Source: Pyxidicoccus xibeiensis
GTDB lineage: Bacteria; Myxococcota; Myxococcia; Myxococcales; Myxococcaceae
Direction of reading: 5' to 3'
Assembly: GCF_024198175.1 (NCBI RefSeq)
Contig: NZ_JAJVKV010000003.1
Location: forward strand, 1,116,001 to 1,180,000
Length of the DNA: 64,000 bases
Shown here: in pieces, positions 44,358 to 52,800 of the stretch
How the letters are laid out: each line of letters opens with the position of its first letter
Numbering within the stretch: the first letter of the stretch is position 1
Translations under genes and position numbers: made by a program
Notes under the pieces: generated by a model
The model's database searches: none
What the model was told of the DNA's origin: nothing
The model's input: only the letters and a program-made list of their open reading frames with translations

Positions 44358-45784
44358 GTCCCCACCTTGCGCATCGAAGCGGCGGACGAAGTCATGGGCT
44401 CACCGGTGCTCCCCGCCGCCACCGGGCGCACCACGCGGGGGAAGCGCACCACCACGTGCGTCCCCTTCCCCTCTTCCGAGCGCACCACCAGCGTGCCGCC
44501 GTGCGCCTCCACCACGCGCTTCGTGGTGGCCATCCCCAGGCCGTGGCCCGGCAACCCGCGCACCTCGGGCGCGCGGAAGAAGGGCTGGAACAGCGAGGCC
44601 TGCGTCGCCGCCGACATGCCCAGGCCGTTGTCCGTCACCTCCAGCACCGCGTCGCTCCCCTCCGTGGCCACCCGCACCGTCACCTTCGGCTCCGGCCGCC
44701 CCGCCGTGTACTTCACCGCGTTGGACAGCAGATTCCGCGCGCTCACCTGGAGCAGCTGGCCCGGACAGTCCACCGCCACGCCGGGCTCCAGCTGCCGCTC
44801 CAGCGCCACACCCTGCGCCGCCGCCGTCTGCGCCACCTCCAGCAGCACCGTGGTGACGGCCGTGTCCAGCTCCCCCACCGTGCGCTCCCCGCGCGTGCCC
44901 GCCCGGCAGAAGCGCAGCAGGGCTTCAATCAGCTCGCCCATGCGCACCGCGCTGGACTCGCACTGCGCCAGCATCTCCAGCGCCCCCGCGTCCTTCACCG
45001 CGCCGGTGCGGCGGATGAGCGTCAGGTAGCCCTTGAGCGGCGCCAGCGGGGAGATGAGGTCGTGCGCCACGCGCCGGGTGAAGGCGTCCAGCTCCTGGTT
45101 GTGCCGGCCCAGCTCCTCCAGCTGCCCCTGGATGGTGGCGTCCTGCCGCTTGAGCACGGACGTAATCTGCAGCCCCACGGCCAGCGACACGAGGATGGCC
45201 AGCAGCGTGGCGCTCGCGCCCAGCGCCGTGTTGCCCACGCGCAGGTCCGCCAGCCGGCCCACCAGCGACTGGGCCTCGTCCGCGTTCTCCCGGGACAGCG
45301 TGCCGGCCAGCGCGTCCAGCTCCGCCGCCAGCGGGCGGATGCGCTCGGCCAGGTGGCGCCGTGCCCGCTCCGCCTCGCGCCGCTGCGAGAAGACGGCCGC
45401 CGCGCGCACCTGGTTCGCCAGCCCCTGGCACGCGGCGTTGAAGCGCTCCCATGCCGCGGTGTCACCCGGCGGCAGGTTGCGCGTGTACGCCTCCGACGCG
45501 GCGCGGATGTCCCCGAGAATCTCCTCCATCACCGCGTCCGCCGCCCGGCGCTCGGCGTCGTCCGTGGCGCGGATGTGCGCCTCGATGGCCGACTCCAGCG
45601 ACAGCGCGTCCACGCGGATGCGGCCGATGAGGCTCGCGCGCTCCAGCGCCTCGCGCACCAGCGCGTCCACCTGCTGGCCCGTGCGGACCTCCGTCCACAG
45701 CGTGAAGGCCGTGACGGCGGACAGCAGGGCCACCACGAAGAAGAAGCCGGCGCGGTAGCCGCGGATGGGGGTGCGGGAGCTCAC
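44354..45784 (-). CDS. membrane sensor histidine kinase
   Basis: A 476-residue sensor kinase. Membrane helices at about 12-31 (FFFVVALLSAVTAFTLW) and about 187-208 (LGASATLLAILVSLAVGLQI) flank a helical four-helix-bundle-type periplasmic sensor (about 33-185). Coiled coil, then HisKA with TRRVAHDLISPLAPLKGYL (His241), N box RNLLSNAVKYTAG, G1 VTDNGLGMSA and G2 LPGHGLGMATTKRV. It should phosphorylate the coupled response regulator. The gene lies 51 bp downstream of the 45836-46297 lipoprotein gene, in the same direction, so all three may be one transcript. The signal is not known. Confidence 0.93.
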   Translation of the reverse strand: MSSRTPIRGYRAGFFFVVALLSAVTAFTLWTEVRTGQQVDALVREALERASLIGRIRVDALSLESAIEAHIRATDDAERRAADAVMEEILGDIRAASEAYTRNLPPGDTAAWERFNAACQGLANQVRAAAVFSQRREAERARRHLAERIRPLAAELDALAGTLSRENADEAQSLVGRLADLRVGNTALGASATLLAILVSLAVGLQITSVLKRQDATIQGQLEELGRHNQELDAFTRRVAHDLISPLAPLKGYLTLIRRTGAVKDAGALEMLAQCESSAVRMGELIEALLRFCRAGTRGERTVGELDTAVTTVLLEVAQTAAAQGVALERQLEPGVAVDCPGQLLQVSARNLLSNAVKYTAGRPEPKVTVRVATEGSDAVLEVTDNGLGMSAATQASLFQPFFRAPEVRGLPGHGLGMATTKRVVEAHGGTLVVRSEEGKGTHVVVRFPRVVRPVAAGSTGEPMTSSAASMRKVGT

Positions 45785-45835
45785 CAGGCCGAGTCCTCTA
45801 CCACGGCGCCCCCGCGTCGCGGGACCGCCCGTCCT

Positions 45836-46297
45836 TCATGGGGCCGCGGCCCCGTTGGCCCCTTCCGGGGTGGGGCCGGACGGCTGCGGAGGCTGCACGC
45901 GCCGCCGGGCGCGCTCCAGCGCGGACTCGTACCAGACGTCCGACAGCTCCTCGTGGACCTCCTTCAGGGCCTTGAGCTCGTTCAGCTCGCGCTCCAGCGC
46001 CAGCAGCTGCTGGTTGTGCTCCTCCAGCGCGTGCCGGTCCGCCTCCGTGCGCACCAGCTCCTCCAGAATCACCGCGCGGCCCTGCTCCGCCTCGGCGCGC
46101 TCCAGCGCCAGCCGCTCCATGGTGGACTCGAGCGCCGCCAGCCGCGCCGCCAGCTGCTCGGTGCGCTCGCGCTCCGCCTCGTACTCGCGGCGCCACCGCT
46201 CCGTCTCGAGCACCTGGGCCTCGTGCAGCGCGGGCGGCACTCCCGCACATCCGGCTCCCAGCCATGCCACCGCCGTAGCGACCCGCAGGTACCGCAT
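45836..46297 (-). CDS. coiled-coil lipoprotein upstream of a two-component pair
   Basis: A 153-residue protein with start MRYLRVATAVAWLGAGC, a lipobox-like signal (GAGC). Nearly all of the mature chain (about 25-130) is heptad-rich coiled coil (RREYEAERERTEQLAARLAA, LERELNELKALKEVHEEL), ending in a Pro/Ala tail. It precedes the kinase and regulator genes on the same strand with a 51-bp gap. It could be an envelope sensor partner for the kinase, similar to accessory lipoproteins of stress systems, but this is speculation. Confidence 0.78.
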   Translation of the reverse strand: MRYLRVATAVAWLGAGCAGVPPALHEAQVLETERWRREYEAERERTEQLAARLAALESTMERLALERAEAEQGRAVILEELVRTEADRHALEEHNQQLLALERELNELKALKEVHEELSDVWYESALERARRRVQPPQPSGPTPEGANGAAAP

Positions 46298-46629
46298 ACA
46301 CCGTCTCTCCCGTACCGTGGCTGCGCGACATGCGCGGCGAAAGGCCCGGGCCTGCCACCCTGCAACGGGATGGCGGGCCTGGGCCCGCCGCCGCGCAACA
46401 CGGTAGCGCGTGCAGCTTGCTCAACTGCTCCGGTGTCGTCAAAGCGACAAGTGCCTGCCTGGGGAGCAGGCCCCCACTGTCTTGCGGCCAACCGGGGAGT
46501 TTCTCCCCAGACCGCGGCCCCTTGCACCCCGGCTTCCCTCTGGAGGGGCCCCTGGCACGCCGGCTGCTCAGGGGACTGCCCACCAACAGCGACGCAATCC
46601 AGCGTCGTCCCCCCCGAACGGAGCTTTCC
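46298..46629. promoter_or_regulatory. 332-bp divergent region with sigma-54 promoter upstream of 46630
   Basis: Between the lipoprotein/kinase operon and the 46630 gene. It holds CTGGCACGCCGGCTGCT at 46552-46568, a match to the sigma-54 consensus with GG (46554-46555) and GC (46566-46567) exactly 10 bases apart. About 60 bp upstream is a palindrome, GGGGAG ttt CTCCCC (46494-46508), with another GGGGAG at 46461-46466, in the position of activator-binding sites. No additional gene is seen. Confidence 0.6.
46552..46568 (+). promoter_or_regulatory. sigma-54 (-24/-12) promoter for the 46630 gene
   Basis: The sequence TGGCACGCCGGCTGCT matches the sigma-54 consensus TGGCAC-N5-TTGC with the invariant GG and GC spaced by 10 bases. 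The expected transcript would start near 46579 and run into ATG 46630. Two sigma-54 activators occur in the window; the one at 43014-44357 is the nearest candidate. Confidence 0.65.
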
Positions 46630-46881
46630 ATGAAGACCGTCTTCGCCGCCGCCCTCCTCGCCGCCGCCACCGCGTTCGCCAACACCCCCGCCCCGGCCGC
46701 CGCCGCCGCGGAGACCAAGCCGGCCGCCGCCGCCGAGGCTCCGAAGGCCGAAGCTGCCCCCGCCCCCGCCGCCGAGGCTGCTCCCGCCCCCGCCGCCGAG
46801 GCCCCCAAGGCCGAGGCCAAGCCCGCCAAGAAGGCCAAGAAGGCCGCTCCCAAGGCCGAGACGGCCGCGGACACCAAGTAG
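46630..46881 (+). CDS. Ala/Lys/Pro/Glu-rich exported protein
   Basis: An 83-residue low-complexity protein. Signal peptide MKTVFAAALLAAATAFA is followed by repeats of A-P-A-A-E-A and K-A-E-A-K-P, ending KKAAPKAETAADTK. No folded domain is seen; such proteins may be wall- or DNA-binding linkers, or histone-like in composition. Despite its size it has a good sigma-54 promoter, ends at a strong intrinsic terminator, and is transcribed divergently from the two-component operon, so it is likely a real regulated unit. Function unknown. Confidence 0.75.
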   Translation: MKTVFAAALLAAATAFANTPAPAAAAAETKPAAAAEAPKAEAAPAPAAEAAPAPAAEAPKAEAKPAKKAKKAAPKAETAADTK

Positions 46882-47196
46882 TCCTGATTTACTGATTACC
46901 GGACCGCAGTACCCCACGCACGGGGGTGCCCTTTCCAAGGGGGGCACCCCCGTGACCTTTTCCGGGTGTCCTTTCACCCACGCTCGCAACTCTGGAGGGG
47001 CTTCCCTCGAAAACAGGCTGGAGGTCGGTTACACCCCTCCCGAGTCATTGCTGCCGCGATGATTCCGGCGTCTTCAGTGAGTTTGAGATTTGACAGAGAT
47101 AGAAGAATCCTGCTTAATGTGACTTAAGCGGATGACAGACCGTTCCGGATAGTGACGGAACTCATCGAGACAGTCGTACTTCTGGAGCCCTCTCAA
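46882..47196. promoter_or_regulatory. 315-bp intergenic region: terminator plus sigma-70-type promoter
   Basis: The first part holds the intrinsic terminator of the 46630 gene. The second part is unusually AT-rich for this genome and carries TTGACA at 47090-47095, a perfect -35 hexamer, then CTTAAT at 47113-47118 as the -10 with a 17-base spacer. The transcript would cover the start of the GAF protein gene at 47197. Confidence 0.55.
46919..46961 (+). terminator. strong intrinsic terminator
   Basis: CACGGGGGTGCCC (46919-46931) and GGGCACCCCCGTG (46942-46954) form a perfect 13-bp stem around a 10-base loop, followed by ACCTTTT. It is the clearest Rho-independent terminator in the window and ends the 46630 transcript. 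Confidence 0.85.
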
Positions 47197-47787
47197 ATGA
47201 TCGAAGCCTTCTCGAAGGTGTCCGAAGCCTCGAAGCTGCTGCTGGAGAAGGGCCTGGGCCCGAGCACCGGCGTCGAGGCGTTGAGCATGGTGGGCCACGC
47301 GCTGGGCATCCACCGCGCCTACATCTTCGAGAACCGCACGCAGGGCACGTACGGCCGCTTCATCACCGACATGCGCTACGCCTGGGCGGAGCCGCCCACG
47401 CCGTCGGCGCTGGCCAACCCGGTGCTGCGCGCCTTCTCCTTCCGCGACTTCGCGCCGGGCTGGGTGGACATGCTGGAGGCGGGCATGGTGGTGGCGTGCC
47501 CCACGCGCGACGCGCCGCCGACGATGCGCGAGCTGCTGGAGCGCCAGGGAACACAGTCGGTGCTGCTGTGCCCCATCAACCCCTCCCGGCAGCAGTGGTG
47601 GGGAGTGGTAGCCTTCGAGGACTGCCGCGGCCCCCGCGCCTGGAAGCCGGAGGAGGTCAACCTGCTCAAGTCGCTGGCGCGCGCGGTGGCGGCGTCCATC
47701 CGTCACGGGCAGATGCGCTCCTCGCTGGACCAGGTGCGCAACAGCCTGCGGCAGGCCGTGAGCCGCACGCCGGCGTCCGGGCACTGA
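47197..47787 (+). CDS. GAF-domain protein
   Basis: A 196-residue protein. ATG 47197 is preferred because GGAG stands at the right distance and a good promoter lies upstream; a GTG start at 47152 is possible. The sequence fits a GAF fold: SKLLLEKGLG helix, VGHALGIHRAYIFENR, then VACPTRDAPPTMRELLERQG, TQSVLLCPINPSRQQWWGVV, and the final helix of the GAF module. GAF domains bind small molecules or sense redox; no output domain is attached, so it is probably a single sensor module or binds a partner. It precedes the Ser/Thr kinase gene. Confidence 0.82.
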   Translation: MIEAFSKVSEASKLLLEKGLGPSTGVEALSMVGHALGIHRAYIFENRTQGTYGRFITDMRYAWAEPPTPSALANPVLRAFSFRDFAPGWVDMLEAGMVVACPTRDAPPTMRELLERQGTQSVLLCPINPSRQQWWGVVAFEDCRGPRAWKPEEVNLLKSLARAVAASIRHGQMRSSLDQVRNSLRQAVSRTPASGH

Positions 47788-47919
47788 CCCGGGGCCCTGG
47801 CGGCGTCCTGCGAAACGACGCCTGGCTGCCCACCTGGGGGGGCAGCGACGACCCGTGACGCGAGCGGATAGAACGCTGCCGCGTTTCTGCTACCCTGGCG
47901 GCCCCCCTCGCCCACCGCC

Positions 47920-49764
47920 ATGTCCTCAATCGACCCCACCGCGATCAGCCGGCCACGCTCTCCGGACCTCATCAGCGGCTACCACCTCGAGAAGCTGGTC
48001 GGTAGCGGAGGCATGGGTGAAGTCCACAAGGCCACCCAGCTCTCGCTCGGCCGGACGGTGGCCGTAAAGCTGCTCAACCCCGAGTTGGCCAAGGACCCGT
48101 CCTTCATCGCGCGCTTCCAGAAGGAAGCCGCCGCGCTGGCCGCCCTGAGCCACCCCCACGTCGTCTCCATCGTCGACAAGGGGAAGACGGACACCACCTA
48201 TTACCTGGTGATGGAGTTCGTGGACGGCCCGTCGCTGCGCGAGCTGATCCGCGCACCGGACCTCAATGTCCCCGTCGCGCTGCGGCGGATGCTCGAAATC
48301 TGCCGGGCCATCGAGTACGCGCACGGCCGCGGCGTCATCCACCGGGACTTGAAGCCGGAGAACATCCTGCTGGACCAGCAGGCCGGCGGCATTGCCAAGG
48401 TGTCGGACTTCGGGCTCGCCTCCTTCCTGGCGGACGCCAGCCCCTCCTCGCGCTACGCGCTCACCTCCACGCACGTGTCCATGGGCACGCTGTCGTACAT
48501 GGCGCCCGAGCAGCGCGTGGACGCGAAGAACGCGGACGCGCGCGCGGACATCTTCTCGCTGGGCGTCATCCTCTACGAGTGGCTCACCGGCGAGGTGCCG
48601 CTGGGCACCTTCGACCCGCCCTCGCGCAAGCGCCAGGGCGTGGACACGCGGCTGGACGCCATCGTCACCCGGTGCCTCAAGCCGGACCCGGATGACCGCT
48701 ACCCCTCGGTGACGGCGCTCATCGCGGACCTGGAAATCCTGGTGCCGGGCAGCCTGCCCTCGCTGCTGCCGACGAAGCAGACGCGCATGCAGCGCTTCCG
48801 CCAGGGCGTGCGCAAGGTGGTGAACCGCACGCTGCAGGTGGCGGCCGTGCTGCTGGTGCTGGCAGCCGCGGTCGTGCTGGGCCTCGCGCTGCTGCGCGGC
48901 AACCAGCCCTCACGCGCCAGGCCCGGCGTGGCAATCATGTCGGACCTGGGGACGGCTAGCTCGGGCTCGGGGCCCGGACGGAAGGAAACTGGCGCCGAGA
49001 AGTTCACGGTGAACCTGGGTGATGGACCGGACGCGATGGCGTTGCTGGTGACGGGCCGGCCGATCCAGTTCGAGGGGAAGGCGCTCGTCTACCCGCTGGT
49101 GGACGAGCAGCCCCGGGTAGGCCGCACCATCGTGGACGTGGTGGGCTTCGAGGGCGACATCCTCTCGCTCAGCGCTCGCGTTCGAGTAGACGCCCAACCT
49201 CCCTCCTGGGAGCGCCGCCTGCGCACCGCGCTGAAACTGGACAGCCCTGCGCCGGACCCCGTGGCCGCGCTGCTGTTGACGGGCAGCACGGGCCGCTATG
49301 TGGCACTCACCTACAACGGTGCCGGCGAGCCCATGGCACTGGAGTGGGTCCTGGGTGAGCGCCGGGGCGCCATGCTGGGGTTGGCCTCGCCCGAGGGAGA
49401 GGCGCACCTGGAGCTCAAGGTGGACGCCGAGGGCCTCCTCCAGGGGTACGTGGGCAAGGGGAAGGACCAGCGCGCCATCGGCGAGCCCCTGAACCTGGGC
49501 CCGGGGTGGATGGAGCACTTCGGCAACGCGCCCGTGCCCGGCTTCGGCTGCAACGAGGGCGCCTGCCGTGCCGAGGGCTTCACCTATATCGTCCGCAAGT
49601 CCCCGCCTCCAGGGACGACGGCGCCAGTGGTGGTGCCTCCCATGGCCCGGCCCGTGGTGGCCAACGCGGTGCCCGCCAAGGCGGTGACGCCCAAGCGTCC
49701 CCCTCCGCCTCCCCCCAAGAAGCAGCCCGTCAAGCCGCCCCCGAAGGGTGGCAAGAGGCGGTAG
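47920..49764 (+). CDS. membrane Ser/Thr protein kinase with extracytoplasmic C-terminal domain
   Basis: A 614-residue Hanks-type kinase. Kinase domain about 21-285: glycine loop GSGGMGEVHKA, catalytic Lys50 in VAVKLL, HRDLKPEN with Asp143, DFG at 163-165, and MAPEQR. A membrane helix at about 305-326 (VAAVLLVLAAAVVLGLALL) leads to a C-terminal beta-rich part (about 350-560) with LQGYVGKGKDQRAIG, ending in a Lys/Pro tail. The external part likely senses a ligand. Myxobacteria have many such kinases in development and stress; the target here is unknown. Gene order GAF protein, kinase, then DUF3857 lipoprotein. Confidence 0.93.
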   Translation: MSSIDPTAISRPRSPDLISGYHLEKLVGSGGMGEVHKATQLSLGRTVAVKLLNPELAKDPSFIARFQKEAAALAALSHPHVVSIVDKGKTDTTYYLVMEFVDGPSLRELIRAPDLNVPVALRRMLEICRAIEYAHGRGVIHRDLKPENILLDQQAGGIAKVSDFGLASFLADASPSSRYALTSTHVSMGTLSYMAPEQRVDAKNADARADIFSLGVILYEWLTGEVPLGTFDPPSRKRQGVDTRLDAIVTRCLKPDPDDRYPSVTALIADLEILVPGSLPSLLPTKQTRMQRFRQGVRKVVNRTLQVAAVLLVLAAAVVLGLALLRGNQPSRARPGVAIMSDLGTASSGSGPGRKETGAEKFTVNLGDGPDAMALLVTGRPIQFEGKALVYPLVDEQPRVGRTIVDVVGFEGDILSLSARVRVDAQPPSWERRLRTALKLDSPAPDPVAALLLTGSTGRYVALTYNGAGEPMALEWVLGERRGAMLGLASPEGEAHLELKVDAEGLLQGYVGKGKDQRAIGEPLNLGPGWMEHFGNAPVPGFGCNEGACRAEGFTYIVRKSPPPGTTAPVVVPPMARPVVANAVPAKAVTPKRPPPPPPKKQPVKPPPKGGKRR

Positions 49765-49830
49765 CACGGCGGCGCTCCCGGGCCGAGCGCCCGCGGCGGA
49801 CATCCCAGCGCAGGGGAATATGGCCACTGA

Positions 49831-49852
49831 CGAGGGATTGAATTATCCCTCG
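49831..49852 (+). promoter_or_regulatory. hairpin just before the DUF3857/TPR lipoprotein start
   Basis: CGAGGGAT (49831-49838) and ATCCCTCG (49845-49852) form an exact 8-bp inverted repeat with loop TGAATT, ending 8 bases before ATG 49861. There is no other good ribosome-binding site before that ATG, so it could be an operator or a translation-controlling hairpin. Confidence 0.45.
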
Positions 49853-49860
49853 GCCCTCCT

Positions 49861-52800
49861 ATGCGCACCTTCCGCCGCGGACTCGCCGCGCTCGCCTTCG
49901 TCGCAGCCCTGTCCGGCTGCCCCCGTTCCTCCACCTCCGTCACCCCTCGCGTCCTCGAGTCCGCCGCGGAGCGGGCGGAGAAGGGCAATGACGAGGCCCG
50001 CACGCTCGCGTTCGCGGGCTTCCACGCGTACCTGGTGGCGGCTGACGCCACGCTGGCGCAGCAGCGCTTCGACGCGGCGGTGGCGAAGGACGCGGGCGAC
50101 GTGTACGCGCTCGCCGGGCAGCACCTGATGGCGCGGCGGGCGGCCCGGGGCGACCGGGCGCTGGCGGCCGCCGTGGAGCTGGCGGTGCGCGCCCCCGGGC
50201 ACCCGCTGGCCGTCTTCGCCGCGCGCTACATGCTGGACGCGGTGGGCGCGTCCAAGGCCCAGGACGACGAAATCCTCAAGGGCGTGGACCGGGCGCTGGC
50301 GGCGGGCGCGACGGGCGAGGCGGCCTACCTGCTGCGCGGCGCGCGGCTGTCCGTGCACACGGTGCGGGGCGACGCGAAGGCGCGGGACGCGGCGCTGCGC
50401 GAGCTGGGCGGCGTGGGTGAGGTGTCGCTCGTGGGGCCCTTCTCGGCCTTCCACATCCTGGCGTGGGACGACGCGGACCCGGTGAGCAGGAGCGGCTCGC
50501 TGGCGGGCCCCTTCACCGGCCCCTTCGGCCCGGTGGCCGTGCGCACGCTGCGCGCGCCCGACGGACGGCTGGACCTGGGCGGCGAGCCCGGCGAGGGCGA
50601 CCTGTACGTGCACGCCTTCGACGCGGAGGTGACGGAGCCGGGCACCTACGTGGCCCGCTCGGTGAGCGGCACGTCGCACCAGGTGCTGCTGGACGGCACG
50701 CCGCTGATGGAGCGCCGCTCCTGGGAGCGAGCCACCTCCACCATCACCGCGCGCACGGTGGAGCTGCCCGCGGGCAAGCACCGCTTCCTCATCCGCCAGC
50801 TCAAGGCCGGCACCTCCGGCGTGCTCACCTTCTCCCTGCTGCGCGCGGATGGCCGGCCCTCGGGCGTGCGCGTCACGCCCGCCTCGGGCGCCGCGCCGCA
50901 GGCCTGGGGCCGCGCGCATGGCGCCTCCGAGGAGACGCCGGGCGTGTACCCCACGACGCAGAGCCTGAAGGCGGCGCTGGCGGAGGAGGCGGGGGACCTG
51001 CTGTCCACCGTGCTGGCGGTGCGTGACGGCATGGGCCGGGACGCGGACGGCGCGCGGCGGCTGATGGCGGCGGTGGACGCCAACACGCCGGCCCTGCTGG
51101 CGCTGCGCGCGGAGCTGGCGGCGACGGACCGCACCGTGCCCAGCAAGGTGGCGCGGGGCCGGGCCACGCGGGACCTGGAGGTGGTGCTGGCGAAGGACCC
51201 GGGCAACGTGGCCGCGGTGCTGGTGCGCACGGACCTCTTCCTGGATGACGGGCAGAATGCCCCGGCGCTGGAGGCCCTGAAGGCGGTGGACTCGACGCAG
51301 GGCCCCGTCAGCCCCGCGGTGTCCATGGCGCGGGCGCGCGCGGCGCTGGCGCTGGACGTGGAGGCGCTGGCCGAGGAGTCCCTGGCGGCGGCGCTGGAGG
51401 TGCGCCCCGGCCTGTGTGAGGCGCTGGGGCTGCAGTACAACCTGGCCCGCCGGCGCGACGCGGTGGAGCGCGGCGACCAGCTGGTGGCGGCGCAGCAGGG
51501 CTGCCCCGGGACGACGGTGCGGGAGGCGGAGCACGCGCGCACGCGCGGCGACATGGAGACCGCCGCGAAGCTGTACGCCCAGCTGGTGGCCCAGGACCCG
51601 AGCAGCGTGAGCACGGGCACCTCGCTGGCCAACGTGTACGTGGCCCTGCGCCGCTACGACGACGCCATGGCGGTGCTGCGCGAGCTGGCGAAGGTGTGGC
51701 CGCGCAGCGCGGACCTGGTGAAGCGGATGGCGGACGTGCGCGAGTACTCGGGCCAGCCGGCCGAGGCCCTGGCGCTGCGGGAGAAGGCGCTGGCCATGGA
51801 GGGAGACGACCTGGCCCTGCGCCGCGCGGTGGAGCGGGCGAAGACGGGCCGCGAGCTGCTGCAGGAGCACGCCATCGACGGGCGCGAGGCCATCCGCGCC
51901 TACGAGGCCGAGCCCATGTCCAGCGGCAGCGCGGCCGTCTTCGTGCTGGATGCGGCCGCGGTGCGCGTGTACCCGGACGGCAGCATCGTCAACCGCATCC
52001 ACACCGTGCAGAAGGCGCTGGAGCAGTCCGGCGTGCAGGACATCGCGGAGGTGACGGTGCCCCGCGGCGCGCAGGTGCTGGCGCTGCGCACGCTGAAGGC
52101 GGACGGCCGGGTGCTGGAGCCGGAGAACATCGAGGGCAAGGACACGGTGAGCCTGCCCGGCGTGGCGGTGGGTGACTACGTGGAGGTGGAATATCTATTG
52201 GCGGAGAACCCGCGCGGCCCCGCGCAGCCGGGCTTCACCGCGTCCGCCTTCTACTTCCAGATTGCCAACCAGCCCAACGCCTGGACGACGTACACCGTCG
52301 TCGCGCCCAAGGGCAGCGGCATGAAGGTGGACGCGCACGGGATGAAGGCGCCCGCGCCGAAGGTGACTGGCGACGTGGAGGTCTTCCACTACGAGGCGCG
52401 CCGGGTGCCGCCGTTCATCGCGGAGCCGGACTCGCCGCCGTCGGGCAACGAGTACCTGCCCTTCGTCATGGTGGGCGCCGGGGCCACGGGCAACGACGGG
52501 CTGGTGCGCATCTACGGCGACGTCTTCCAGGAGCGGTGGCAGCGCACGGCGGAGGTGGAGGCCTTCGCGCGCAAGGCGGCCGAGGGCAAGGAGGGCCTGG
52601 AGGCGGTGAAGGCGCTGCACGCGGCGGCGAACCAGCGCTTCAGCGGCAGGGACTCGGGGCTGGGCCAGTCCGCGGCGTCCACGGTGGCGCAGGACCGGGG
52701 CAGCCGGCTGATGGTGATGAAGGCCGGGCTGGACACGCTGGGGATTCCGGCGCGCGTGGTGGCCATTCGCACCTTCACCGTGGACCCCGCGCAGTACCTC

